A stretch of 64,000 bases of DNA from Phylloscopus collybita (lineage: Eukaryota > Chordata > Aves > Passeriformes > Phylloscopidae). A program made the position numbers and the translations under genes. This document shows, piece after piece, positions 23,857-37,800 of this stretch. The stretch's first letter is position 1; every line of letters begins with the position of its first letter. The stretch covers positions 930,001 through 994,000 of the forward strand of contig JAJNNQ010000004.1 of the NCBI GenBank assembly GCA_027886175.1, in the 5' to 3' direction. Under the pieces are notes generated by a model. That model saw only the letters and a program-made list of their open reading frames with translations, ran no database searches and had not been told where the DNA came from.

Positions 23857-26800
23857 GAGTATAGAAAAGCAGAGGCTACTTATGGAGAATAATTGACATT
23901 GTTGATTAACATTGTGTGGTTTTTCTTGCCAATTACATTTTAAAATAATACAGTAATCCTCTTTTAGAACGCATCTTCAACATAAAAATAGTTTAGAACT
24001 GTTATGATTTATAAATGTATATGAGCACATGGAAACATTGCCTTCTGGAAAAAAGTCATAATGGAAAATATTCTTAAGAAGGGCTTAAAAGACAAATTTT
24101 AAGAGTGGAGGGAAGCCTTTTCCCAAAATAAAGATAATGAAACTTAACTCCTCTTACAAACTGTATGAATAGGTTAGAAGAGCAAAGAAATTTTTCATCA
24201 CCAAAAATGGTGGAAATGCTTCCTGTGGGAAAATTATCTCATTTGTAGCATTGATATTACAAACAAACAAACACACACACAAAATAACAAACATAAAAAC
24301 TCTTCTAATTCATATCAGAAACAAAATCAGTGAATTTGACAATGTGATTTCATGCTCTCTCTGCCCACACATCCCCCTACATTTAAAGGAGGTGGGGGCA
24401 GCAGGCAGAAATACAAACCTTATAAGAAAATTATTGATAGGAACTGCAAATGTCTGGGACTGAGTACAAAATTGAGCATTTATGATAAAACCAGAATTAT
24501 TGACAACTACATTAGTTTATTAGTGACTGTTAGCTAGATGTCTGCTATGTTTGAATTAGTAAGTTTAAAATATTCAGTAAGCCAGTTATCCCAGCCCTAC
24601 TAGTCAGCCAGTCGGTTTCAGAATTTATTCAGGTTTTATGCAGAAAAATGGACCAATCGTGTCAAGTGAGTTAAAAATACTTTCGATTGCTTCCATGCAC
24701 AGTTTAGATGCTAAGTGGTATTACCATCATAATCTATTTATAGCATTTTCTCTTCTGAAAAAAAAATCAAACCCCCTACTTTCTCAGTCAAGAAATCAGT
24801 GTAACTCGGAAGCCTATCAATTTGGAAAAAGAAGGAAGAATATAGGACTGGGAATGATAACATGAAAGGCAATGCAGGCAAATATGGTATGACATGAAAT
24901 ATGGCTCCAAGAGATGTTTAAAAAACTGACTAAATTACAGAGTTTCAGACAGTTAAACTGCAGTTTGTCAGTATAGATGCATGATTACTTTTATTATGTA
25001 ACAATATCTTTATTATGCCACTAACTCACTGAGAAAAAGAAGACAACATGGAGGAGAATGGATGCAAGATCAGGAGAAGCAAGGGTAGAGGTGATTGAAA
25101 ACTGATTAAGGAAATGAAGTCAAGTAAAGAGACATTACCGAGAAGATCATGGGATTCCACTTCAAAAGCTGTAAGTAAATCAAAGGAAGCAGTCCATGCA
25201 GCAAGGTAATTTCCATGCTGTTTTGTAAGGTGAGGCATACAAATAGCCTCGCTTTCTGAAGCACGTCTTTCTGTGTAGGTTTAAAGAACGCATTCAATAA
25301 CAGGGCTAAACAAAGACAATCACTGATTTCTAGATATTGGCCTTCAGCTTCTTTCCGATCTGCAAGCACTGAAGATGTCATGAAACCTTAGAAATGAAGT
25401 TAACTAGTCTCCCAGTCATTATTCATTTAGATGACAGTGTGAATATCCTATTTGCACTTTCCCTTGCCACAGGAGAGAAAGACTTCATTATATCTACCAG
25501 ATAAAAAGCAAACATTGTAGAAATGATTTATTTTCTCCTATCTAAAGGATTTATTCATAAGAACTGCTGTGTGGTAGCCTGCAGAACAGGCTGCCTTGCT
25601 CTCTTAGCTTCTGTAACTGGGAAACCCATTAAGACCACATGAGTTGTCAAAGCATATGGTATGTTACATACTGTATGAGTACTGTCCACAGGCACTCGCT
25701 TTGAAGGCAGTCCAATGGCAAACAGTGGCACCAGGAGACCAGCTAAAATATAGAGAAATCAAGGTGACAGCACATAAAACACAAGTTGTGCGAGACCTCT
25801 GTTAAACAGGCAAAAAGCCAAGAACACATGGCTAAAGGATTTCCAAAGCTACTCTCTAGAAGTCTTTTGCTTGAACAGAGGTGGAAAAAAAAATACTGGC
25901 ATCATATGAGATGTTCTAAGTTTTGCTTAATAATTCTTGATCTCTGCTTCCCTCTCTCTCTCATTATGCTGAGACAGATAATAACAAAAGTGCAATCATT
26001 GGTGTATTTAAGCAAGTTGAGGCAGTAGAAATAAACAAATTGACAAGCCACACAATGGTGATCATGTCCTTGGCCAAAACCAGGAATTGTCAGTCAACAG
26101 AGAGCTCAAAGATCTCCATTATGGAAGAGACACCAGTTTCTGTTTCCAGAGCTCCCTGAATATTAAATGTGCTATATATATATCATTACTATCTAAAAAG
26201 TTCAGTTATCCAGTAAAGTGCTATGTATGGTCAGAAAACTTTGGGATTACTTATAAATACCTTTTCTGAACCAGCTGATGTAAATTTGGTCCACGATTGC
26301 TCCTGAATTTTGTCCTGAATTTTACAAGTGTAAAAGCTTGTAGACCAAGGATTTTACCTCCATGCCTAAATAACCATGTAAGCCTAATTCATGTCTAGTA
26401 TGAATTCAATATGAATATGTATTCAAGGTAAATACATGACACCTGAGACTGATACTGTTCACTGAAAAAACCAGGAGCAGGAATGATTATCCTACCAAAA
26501 AAGACTAGCAGTTGTTCTGATAATAAGAAATACATGAAATATTTCTGATTCTGAGTAGAAATACTCCTGATTGAACATCAAAGTAATTGTTTATTACTAA
26601 TCCATTTTGTTGTACATAACCCTACTTTTAAAGTCCTACTACCATAGCCTTTTTTACAGTTTTAATTTGCTTACATGACTGAAAGATACAAAAAAAAAAA
26701 GTATATTGTTAATTTTTGGTGAAAAAAGCACATAGACACAAACTAGTGATCTGTTGAAAGCTACACAAGTTCAGTTTAAAGTTACATCCATGACTCTGTG

Positions 26801-27887
26801 ATATCTCACTTCCAAGCTGGTCTCCTAGATAGCTGAACCAGTTATTTTAATATTTATGCTAGGTAAGATAATATCAGCCCAGGATTCAGTAATTTCATAA
26901 ATAAATAAGATCATCTGCACTTTTCCCCTTCCATCTCTTACCTTAATTTTGATGTGAAGGAAAGGAGAGGAGCAGGGTCTAGGAGCGTATTATTAGGGAT
27001 GGCTGATTTAACTAGATTGGTGTCAGTAGTGTGACCGTTTTTCAGAGAAAATGAAACTAGCTTAATCCTTTGCACAAATCTTTTGTACAAATTTTTCATA
27101 AATACACTCAGAAGGTGGGCTTAAAGGGAAAACAGCTTATTTTAAACAAAGCCTATCTGGCCTGTGCTGCCAAAAGAAAAAAAGTTTATACTTTAACACA
27201 TAGCAGTTACCCAGAAAAGGTAAATAGTTGCAGAATACAGATCAGAGAATGTTGGTGGGTTGTTTTTTGCTTCAGGAAACCTGTGTTTGGTATTTGCACA
27301 TTGGTGCCAAAGCAGCACCTCCTGTTTCATTCTAAATGTAGCAGGATTTCTTTGTACTTTACTTATGCCCTCATTCATCAGTCTGCACATATTAGAGGAA
27401 AGTCTTCCTTTGATCTTTGGAAATAAAGACATCTCTTCTTGAAAACTATTTCAAATGCAAAAAGGAGCCAAACAAATAATTTCTGTGAAGTAGTGAAGAA
27501 ACCTGGATGTGGGTGGAGAGATGGAGGCTTTAAAATACAATCTGCGAGGTGCCAAATTCGAAGAGTGGGGACCCGTGCCTGGTTAAATAACTACCTGCTT
27601 TGTAACCAGGTGTTCTAGCACAGAAAGCCTCTTACTAATTCAGGCTGCAGGCTGTGAAGTCAAAAACTTACACGGGTAGGACTCTTCCTGTTTGATCAAA
27701 AACCATTGGTTGCTCAGAGGAAAACTGAGCATTCAAATTTTAATTGAGCAAACAAGGAAGATAAATATAGTTGTTTATACCACATTTACCCCATGATATC
27801 TATTAGTTGTGTTCCACAATCTATGTAAAGCATCATTGTTATTGCCTATTTTCCACTTGATATTTATAAGGTAGGTCAGTTTTGATT

Positions 27888-27912
27888 CCTTCATGACTTG
27901 AGGTCATGAAGG
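27888..27912. repeat. Perfect inverted repeat, 10-base arms
   Basis: CCTTCATGAC, a five-base loop TTGAG, then GTCATGAAGG. A perfect hairpin in otherwise featureless intergenic DNA. Confidence 0.85.
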
Positions 27913-30139
27913 TTAGAGTGCCTTAAGGAACATAGGTAGTTTCACAAACTAGGGGGACCATATAATTTATATTCCCTTTTAATATGACTCCTAGAGAACA
28001 AAAGATGAAGGAACAGTAAAGCAAACAAGGCTCTGATTGGAAGAAATTATGTGGAAACTGGCCAAAGAACAAGCTCTACCTATAACTGTACCTCCTGACT
28101 TATGAAATGGCTCTCATAGTAGTAGAAATGTGCCAAATGAGCAGGTTGCTCCTTCTCTTACCCATTTTGGCCAATGATAAAGCTAATGAGAATGACCACT
28201 GCTTCATTCAGAAAACGGGAATTACTTAGAGGGCAAAATTCTTTCCCTACTTTTAGGCATTGCAGAACATACTGCACTGAACTTTTTAGTACATAGTCCA
28301 CAGAGGGTCAGCTGCACTTGTTGAACAAGCAAAGCACAAATGTGCAGTTCAGATGAGGCTGGCAGTGCAGTGTCATCTTGCCCATCTTAACACATGATAA
28401 TTTTTCCCAAATTACTCTTCTTCTTTTTTCAAATACTTTCCACTATACAAAATCAAGTGGTTATTCTGAGAAGTGTGATTCACAAATACAAGCAAAAGTG
28501 ATAAATTAATGAGGAGACAACTAAAAATATAGAGAAAGGGGGGGAAAAGGAAGAAAAAAAGAAAAAAAATTGACACACCCTTTTCCCTTTAATAGTTATG
28601 AGTACTGCAAGGTTTCCGTGGTGACTCTCTAGCATACCAGCTTTCAGCTTGAGGGCTGCTGAAGTTTTGCTCCTGCTTTAGTAAACTACAGAACTTTGCA
28701 AAAGGCGTTTAGAACATTATGTCAAACTTCTGCATGTTCTTTTCTAAAGAAAAGTTTCTCTTTAGAGAAATTATTCTTACTTCCAACTTTCAAATGATTA
28801 ATTTAAAATTCCTAACATCAAACACTATGTTGCATTGTTTATATTCCTAATATTCATCAGTAGTTTGTCTAATTTGAGAATAATAATTGCTGACATTGTT
28901 TTTAGACAAATAGATATGCCCATCATAGAAGGTAAGCAATAGACAATAAAGTTCTACGTGTCTTCTTGACCTTGAAAAAAATTAGTTCCTTTTGTTTTAC
29001 TGAGTATTCTGATATAAATTGTGTTTTATTAGTTCAGTGGAGACAGACATACATTAAAGAGGTTGCTCATTTTCTGTTCCTCAAATCTTCAAGGTGACAT
29101 TGTTGAAAGTATTTTTGCTTGATTTTTTTCCTATGTCTTCAAGAAAAGATTTTGTTAGATATTTATTTAATTTATTTGATTAAGAAAAATAAGTAAAGCC
29201 GTAAGCAAATGGTGATTGTAAGAAAATATGCTGGATCATATAAAATATGTTCTAATCAATACAAATCATGAAGGGCGTATGTATATTGAAGATAAGTAAA
29301 AACCCCTTTCAAGAAAGCAAGTGCCATCAGTTAAGCAGTGTTGCAGTCAAGTTTCCCAGTGAAATGAATGCATTTCAATTCAGTGAAAAGTGAAAGTTCT
29401 ATTAAATGTATTTTGTATAAAAACAACTTTCATACAAATACTGAGATATCTTTAGTTGAGAGATCTTCCCAATTTATCAATTACAAAATTCTTAAGAAAA
29501 TTTCCAATTTTATATACAGTGAAAAAGAATGATCTGTCTTTTTTGGTGGTAACATAGTTGTCCCTAAGCACACTTGACATGTTCACAGGAGAGTACAAGT
29601 GACTGCACATTTCAAAGTTTTTTTCAGGTATCTTTTCCAGATAAGAGTGTTTTGGTTTTTTTTCTTAACTGTTGTGTCTTGAATGAAAAATAACGTTCCT
29701 GCATTGTATAAATCTCTTTCAAAATATCTTTGATCTCCAGAAAGTCTAGCAATAAATTCTGAAAAAGCATCTATGTGAAGCAATGCTTTTCAGGAAAACA
29801 GGGAGAAAAGCAGTCATAGAACCCCTTCAGAGGACAAGCTGGATAAAATGACTGAGAATAACTGAACTCTGCTAGAGGGAGCTCTGCAGCTACATATTTA
29901 CTCAAGTGAACTTTAAAAGAATTTGCAGTCTACCTACAGTTGTCAACAAAGTTAGTCGAAACTTGGAGCTAGCAGCCTAAACAGTGGTAATAGCTAGAGC
30001 AGACAGAGCCTGTAGATTATGGCATATGATCCACAGCAGCCAGATTTCAACATGCCAAACAGCTAACCACAGGATCAGCCAAAGCCAATTTAACAGGGTG
30101 TGGTATCATATAAGATGACCGCCTAGCAACCTCTTAGGA

Positions 30140-30168
30140 AAAACAACAACAACAACAACAAACAACAG
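30140..30168 (+). repeat. (AAC)n microsatellite
   Basis: About eight AAC units with one interruption. Confidence 0.9.
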
Positions 30169-31611
30169 CCCAACCAGTAGAAAACCAAGGAAATCCTGGA
30201 GATCCTGGATCCTGATATTACTATGGGTCCAACCTATCCCTTGAGGATAGGGCAGGGAACTTAGATGATAAGAGCATAATTGCCCAGCAATTTCTTTGTT
30301 TGAAGTCTGTCATCAGAAGCACTCAGCTTGAGCTTCAACAACTCAACTTGTTAATAAAAATAAATTGCAGCTTATTGATTCAGTAGAAACCTGGTGTTGA
30401 ACCCTGGTATGGTGGCTAGCATGTGTAATTCCCATATCAGTAAGCAGAATTATTGCAAGTTAACTTGAATTTGAAATACCATCATATGTTGCATGTTGTC
30501 CTGGGTACAACATCTAAGTTGCTAATGATCTGTAAAACATTAGCAGATTTTTAACCCTGCTATGTAGTATTAGTTTTTGCTTTGAAAATTATTTTTTCAA
30601 TCAAATTAGAGACTGCTCTTATCAGTTGTACCTTAGAATGGTAGTTCTGTTATGGATTCAAAAATGCAGATAATGTTTTATAAAAAGATACAAACTTTCT
30701 TTTGTATTTTCAAGCCTAAATATAAATAGAGAAAATGCTTTTGCACAAAAAATGCAGTGAAAAGCCTGATACTGTGTTAGGCAAAACATGCATTGCTCTT
30801 AGGGTAGAGCCAGACAAAGCATATGAGCTCTGATAAAGTTACGATTTTTACTCATGTGCTTGAAGCTGCTCAAGATTTCAACTCCTTTTCTCGTTTAGGC
30901 TCATAAATTAGAGTCAAATTGACTTGGTGCATTTCTTTTGTTCATTCCTTGGAAAGTCTACTTCTTATTCACTGTTCAATTTGCTGCCTCCATACAGCTG
31001 TACTGCCGCAACCTCTCAGCGTCTGCTTTGCATTAGCAGGCCCTGGCTTTGCTAGTAGTCAAGGCATCACTAAATTCTCTCATGTGAAGCAGCCTCACTG
31101 CAAAACCTGTGTGAGGCAAGAAAATGTTCTGACATTTTTACCATGCTAAATATTCTAGCCACTAAACTGTGCTGCTAGTAGAGCTAGTTAGGACTTTTTT
31201 CACAGGACTGTCTGCTACATTGCAGTGCTATGACTGGACTTTAGTGACCCCTAAACGAAAACAAGTACAAACTAAAAAAGTGTCTTAAGACATCTTTTTT
31301 CTCGTAAACAGCAAGAAAAAAGAAGTTTCCTTTTGCTTTTGCTGTTAGTTTATCTCATTACTGACTACTGTCTGACTCTCCTTCCCATATACATATTACT
31401 GAACAGAACATAGAGCTAAGTGTTAAAAATCAGAGGAAAAACCCTATTTATTACAAAGCATTAGTGACAGGCTTCAGCTTCCTATGCTGCACTTACAAGT
31501 AAACTTTACTATAAAACTTTATTGAATGCAACAAATCAAATGTTTCCAGGAAGATGAATAAGAGAGCATATAAGCAGTTAAAGGTAAATGAAATGACAGC
31601 ATGATCAAATT

Positions 31612-31652
31612 TTTCCCCCTTAAAAATGGGGGAAATTTCTAATTTAGAAATT
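31612..31652. repeat. Two adjacent perfect inverted repeats
   Basis: First hairpin: TTTCCCCC, an eight-base loop, then GGGGGAAA (31612-31635). Second: AATTTCTAA, a single T, then TTAGAAATT (31634-31652). The two share bases at their junction. No terminator role is implied in a vertebrate genome; their function is unknown. Confidence 0.75.
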
Positions 31653-31824
31653 ATTTAAATAGAGCATTTTTGCAAAAATTTTCTTGTTTAAAAATATCAC
31701 AGAAGAAGATCAAAATAACCAGCTGAAACAATGGCCTCTTGAGTCTAAGCATCTTAACAGATGGTTCTTATTAAACTTATATTTCTTCTTCAAGAAGAAT
31801 GGCTTTAATGTCTACTACAGCTTG

Positions 31825-31873
31825 ATTATTATTATTATTATTATTATTAATAATAATAATAATAATAATAATA
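31825..31873. repeat. Mirror arrays (ATT)n then (AAT)n forming a palindrome
   Basis: Eight ATT units run directly into about eight AAT units, so the two arrays are reverse complements of each other around a centre near 31848. The whole 49 bases can fold into one AT-only hairpin or cruciform. Confidence 0.93.
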
Positions 31874-34654
31874 TTTTTGAGAACATACCTACAGTATTTT
31901 AGACATATAAGGGCAAAACTATGCCAAAAATCTGACAGAAACATTTCATTAAGCCTTAACATGTATACTTTTTTCTGCTGCTGATTTAGGTCACATTTTC
32001 ATTTATTTTCTGCTACTGTTGAACTTGATGAATGATTTTGTTCAACAGGAGGCTCTTTCACTACAGCTCAATTTCTTTTCAGTGTTTTCTCATGCTTTTC
32101 TTCAAAAGCAAATTTGAAGGAAAATTGTTTTGAAATATTTTGTTTCCTTGGATTTTAAAAAGCACAAGTATTTTAGGATGTACAAGAAGGGATCCAGCAA
32201 CACTTATGGAAACCTGTTGACGTAGAGTTTGGTCCTGATCCCAGACAAGAAAATTCTCATGACTTTAAATCCTTTGTAAGCGTAAGAATAATTATGTAAT
32301 GTACTTATCTTGTATTATTTCATGGGAAATGTGTTCCAGAATGACTAAGTGATGTAAGTCAGTATTGGTACATTGTATTCCAGGACAATATACTATTTCT
32401 TCTTCTAGAATAAATACTATATGAAAGCAAAGATACACAGAAATATGGTAGATTTTAATGTATTTAAAAGACCAGTGGAAAAAAGGCAGTGAGGAGAATA
32501 AATGTAGCACAGAGTACTCTTTGATTTCTCCTATTTTGCTGCGGCAGTCAAATTAAGAACCATAACTAGGGCTTCCTAGTATCTCTGAATGATTCTAGGT
32601 ATTAGCTGGAATTAACTGTATATAAACTTTCGTCATTTGTATTTGAGAGTGTTCTCTGCCTCTGTATGATTTCCCATAGTTTTCAGATTCAGCATTAGGA
32701 AACATTATGGTGAATCTCCTCAGCAGATTCTGTAGTCATAAGCTAGAGTGATGTCTATCCACAAGGGTCTTTTATTGACCTGTGACATCTTGAAGTCCTG
32801 AATCTTCCAAATGGCCTTAAATTTCAATTGCTCACATAAATTGTAGGTACAATATTTTTAGTAAATCTCTCTCTGTTTAATAAGCAACAAATAAACAGAA
32901 TTAATTTCTGAAAAGATGAGACCATAGACTAAAATTTTTAAATAAAGAAATAATTTCACAGAGAGCACAAAATTTCATACCAAAATTAATTTCTCTAATG
33001 ATCTCACCTTACCTAGTGTAAATGCCGGCAAGTATAACGATCTCACTAAATATACACCTGCAAAAATATCATAGTTACTACTAGCATTACCTTTTCTGGG
33101 AATAGTTAATGACACTCATGTGAGGGACTCAAACTGAATTTCATTGGCATCTATTGTTCTGGTTTTCCCAGCCTCAGGATTATGGCATCAAGCATAGAAA
33201 TAATGTGCAAACAGAGTGCAGGCATATTTTCATGAGACACAGTCTGGTGGGAAGTGAAATGTTTGTGGGAGAGGTCAGGTTATCCAGATCTCTAGGGGTG
33301 GTTATAAAACTTACCATCATCACCACTATCCTTTTTCTCTAACACTTTCCTTTTACATTTTCCTCTGTGTCCTTCTAGCTTTTTGTCTCTTCCCCTCATA
33401 GTGAAAGGAAGTGGGACTGGTCTCAGCCATGGCTTATTTAGGCTACTGAGCAGTTTTATTTCTCCTTTGTGCTTCTCCATAGAAACTACTCAGTACAACC
33501 TTCATGCTCTCCATTGCAGCATCCGTCACCAAAGGGATTGAAATAAGTATTTAGGACAAAATTCAAGATTGCTGTCCTTCAATCTCTCTGGTTCATGGGT
33601 AGAGCTACAGCCTCCAAAATACATGGATGCATCATGAGTGCATATTCAATAGCAAAAATATATTGTGTAGTTTCAGCGTCAAAATCTAGGAACAGATACA
33701 AACTTAGAGCTGTATGTGACAGTAAAAGGACTGGAGCAGGTGACAGTAAGAAATAATTCACTGTTTTTATGGTATATGTCTGAATTAATTGAATGGGAAA
33801 ATGGCATTAAATGATAATAGAGTAACATCACAGTAACTCTCTCTTTCTGAAGTATGGACAAGTACAACAGTCTGTAGGAAAGAAAAATTAAAAATAAAAC
33901 AATTTATCTTTGTGCTACGGATAGGTTACTTACAAGAGAGAGCTAAAAGCCCTGCAATATGACATCAAAACTACTAATTAGAGTCACTCCACTCCACATG
34001 GGAGTTTCTAAAAAAATATGGAGAGAGAATGCATAATGTTAAGCATAAAGACAAAATAGCCAATGGGTATCTTAAAAAACTATGGAAAATCAATATATCA
34101 GAAAAAAAATAGAGTATTTGTTCTTTCAGGGACAATGCAACTTATGTAACTTATGGAAGCTGTCAAGTCTAATGGAATTTTTAAAGGTTAAACCACAGCA
34201 AAAACACGAAGGCAAACCCAAAATCAAAACTAATTTAAGAGTCTGGAAGCCACAGAACTGAAATAGAAAATTACATTCTTAGTAATAGCCAGAAATAAAA
34301 TATCAGGTGGAATGAAAACTGTTGCTAGCCCTCTAGCAGTAAAGATTACTTCTATTTAGCCATGCAAATGGTAGACTTTCTCATTAGCTTCAGCAGCTGT
34401 GGAACTGTGGGATCAAGCACTGATTTTCACTATTCAAAAGCCCAGGCAATTCATGGGAGAAAAAATTAGGAAAATGGTACTGAATGAAAGGAGGGGGAAA
34501 AGGTTTCATTAAACAAGCAAAAAACCAAAGAGGTCAGAGACTGAGACTCTGAACAAGATTGGTGTTTTGCCCATACTGCAGTTCCAAACTCTTATGTACT
34601 TGGACATCTACAAAGACTACTAGTGTACTAGAGTACTAGTGTCTTCTGAGCTAT

Positions 34655-34686
34655 TTGTTTGTTGGTTTGTTTGCTTGCTTGCTTTT
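34655..34686 (+). repeat. (GTTT)/(GCTT) simple repeat
   Basis: Several TTTG units followed by three GCTT units just left of a CR1 fragment. Confidence 0.75.
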
Positions 34687-34718
34687 TTATATACAGTGAG
34701 TCAGCTGTAGTCAAACCT

Positions 34719-34816
34719 GGTCTAGTCCCTTTCCATGGCAGGGGATTGAAAATGCATGATTGTACGGTCCTTTCCAACTCACACCATTCTGTGGTTCTGT
34801 GACCATGATTCTATGA
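34719..34816 (+). mobile_element. CR1 LINE, short 3' end fragment
   Basis: Contains the CR1 tail in sense orientation: ACCTGGTCTAGTCCCTTTCC, CATGGCAGGGGATTG, GGTCCTTTCCAACTCACACC, then ATTCTGTGGTTCTGTGACC and a last ATTCTATGA octamer. About 100 bases, 5' truncated. Confidence 0.9.
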
Positions 34817-37800
34817 CACGATGAGTTTATGTGTTATCTCAGTGAACAATTAATTGCATTTCTGTCCTGGAAAACCTTCTGTATCACTTCACATGCAGGT
34901 ATCATTCTTTTCATTCACTGCTATGACGTGGAAGCTATTATTGCATCATATTTCTCCACAGTTTCTGAAACCAAAAGCTTAGTTTTACAACATAAAGTGA
35001 CAAGACTGAGTTGCACCTAGATCAGCCATTTTTATATACCAATGTATATACCTGGCACTTGCTGTTATCTTTACAAAACTGATTCATGTAGGAGAAAGCT
35101 GGATTTGAAGTTATTTTATCTTGGAGATTTATAATCTCAATTTTTTATACCAAAGTTGTTTTGCTTCATGCAGGGGTTTTGCTTTCTTTTTGGTGACAAA
35201 GAAAGCTCATGTTTTTCAACTTCAAGGGACAAGAAAGTGTGTTTAAAAGGATTCAGCTTTCATTTAATCAACAATACCTAATCTGTAGTAAGCATTAATG
35301 TGTTTTTTCATAATCTGAGAACAGGCATACTAAAAAATTTTGTTTTTTCTCAGTAATAACACATTTCCATCTCTGAGGTCCCAGGAACAATCCAGAGGCA
35401 TGGCTTAATTGCACAGAAAGATATTTGCCTGAATTGCCATTTTGTTTTCCTTTCAATCATAACAACTTTTTGAACTTGTGCCATGAAAGTTAGAGTGAAC
35501 TCCATGTCCAGTTTTGTTGTGGACATTTATTTAAAGCTTATGTTATATCATGTTCAACAAAAACAAGGAGACCAGAAACAATTTTAAATTCACTGAGAAC
35601 ATGAATATTTTCCCGCAGGCACACCTCCAAATACAATACTTCTGGTAGACCTTAGTGCTTGTGAGAAGTATCTGGACCAGATAGACACAAGAAGGAAAAC
35701 AGGATCCAACTATTCACTCCAGAGGAAGAAACAGGATCTTTACCTTTGAGTGTGTAGGGAAATTTGTCTACCTGGACATTGTGGGAACTGAATATGGGAA
35801 CAGGAAGAATAACAAAGAAACAGTCATTAAAGTAAAAAAAGAGCAAAATTGTAGTAATGGCTGAGGCAAGAAGACTTAGTACTACAAGTGTCAAATAAAT
35901 GAAGGCTGAGTAAAACACACTGAAACAACAGAATTTGCTCCAAAACCAGGTATGTACAATTGGGAAATATACTTAGTGAGAAACCTGCTCATGCAGCAGT
36001 AGGTTTGCATGCAGGTAGTCCTGTATATTCCCTAGGGAAAATCTGGAAAGTCCTTCAGTACTTGAAAATTTTGTCGAAAGACTAGGCCCTTTGTTTTCAT
36101 TATAGCATAACAAAAACAGGATACTGATAATTTGTAAGCTGAATACAAGGCATGTCAGAGATCAGAGGGAAGGCAATATGTCACTCTTCATTAGTTGTGC
36201 CAGGATTATCCTATTAATGATTACAGTTTAGTACAATCGAATTGGAGACTCTGTTTTGAAAAAGATACATTTCCTAAGGATTCCATGTATACTGCTAAGC
36301 ATCATCACAAAAGACTGCAATAGCCTCATCTGGGATCTTAAACTGTGGGAAACCTTTCAGTAGAAAGGACTTTGGTTCCCATTTCTCATGAATAAATAGT
36401 CAATTCTAACTGGAATGCTGAAGATATTCTTACCTACCATGGTAGCTGTCTTCAGGAAGTAGCTGTCTTTGAGTCACATGGAACCCAATGAAATTATGGA
36501 GATAAGAGTTCAAAACCAAAATAACAAATTTAAAATGGAAACAGAACCTTCGTATTACATAGGGAAATTAAATGAAAGATAAACATTACAGAAGTTCTTT
36601 CTCAGAAAACTTTTCCTAAAAATCCATGTAATCCTCTCAGTGGAAAACTCTGGGTCAGAATCCCTAGTTACAACTTCCTAATAGAATAGAAGGTAGGACA
36701 AAGCCATTAGCTCTTCTGATGAGTTTTGCAAAGCTAATTCTGCTTATTGTTATTTCCCACAAACCTGTTTGCAGATGTGCCCTTACCAAAAGAGACAAGC
36801 TGACTGTTTTTGCCATACCTAGTAAATTACAGTACAAAGCTGAGTAACAGATTCAGACACCACTATTTTTTTTGCCGTCACAAACTGTCTTGAAAACAAC
36901 ACCTAGGAGACTGTTCTTAGTCTAGAAATAATTTAAAAAAATTAATCCAAGTTAGATTTATCTTTGCATGTTAGACTATGATTATAATCCCTTCTGTTCA
37001 ATTAGAATCAATGACTAGAGTTTGCATTCTATTCCCATTTACTGTGAGGTAGCAAGCAATTATTGGCATAGGCACAGTATTTTGCCACAAAACACAAAAC
37101 ACGAGAAAAAAAAGTTTCCGTATTTTTTTGTTCTGAGTGTGTTTTTCATAGTAGGAATGTTTGATAGCAAGTTGATAAACAAAAATTTTGTCAATGCACA
37201 AGGAATTGAGAACAAATGAAGTGATATCTTGCTTTCTCCCTATAATCTCATTGATCAAAAGCAACTTGTGTGTTCGGCTTATTCATCAGTTTGAAACTCC
37301 CCTAGTCCTTCTAGAGTCTCACCAAGGAATACTGTTGACCAAAGCTCAAGCCAAAAAAACATTTCTCCTTTCTGAAGCCAGCTTTTAGTTTGCAAGCCAA
37401 AAAGTCAATTCTGAGTTTTAGTATGTTTATCCAAGTACAAAAAAACCCCCTCATCATGAAACACTCAACCAGCCCCAAGAGACGACAATTACTTGGAACT
37501 AGTCACTGACTGAGATGTTACAGATGTCATGGAAAAGAAAACTAATATAATTTTTCATGAGCAGTCATGGCATTGGACAGTCTTTACCAGCATCTTTGTC
37601 ACTGACACTCTGGTTATCTCCCGTGATATTTCAGGACATTTCTATGCTAAGTCTTGGAAAGGGCTATTACATAGTATAGCACCTACAACTGTGATAACAG
37701 TGGTTTACCAGTCTCTTAATAGGCAGCAAAACAATTTTTTTTTTCTGAGCTGCTTATAGGCAGACTAGATCAGGAAGTGGTCCAGACAATAATGAGGAAA

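Larger units (their letters stand above)
23857..34718. other. Intergenic, no supported gene
   Basis: About 10.9 kb of AT-rich DNA with simple repeats and hairpins (listed separately). Minus-strand segments at 25139-25359, 29690-29780, 32300-32410 and 33585-33700 read as plausible peptide with splice-like borders, but phases between successive segments do not all agree. No protein family is recognised and chance open frames are common here, so none is annotated as a gene. Confidence 0.4.

Noticed and set aside
27070..27432. 118-codon plus-strand frame overlapping a 79-codon minus-strand frame
   Set aside because: There is no recognised motif and no splice context, and both strands are open at once, which is expected by chance at this length in AT-rich DNA.
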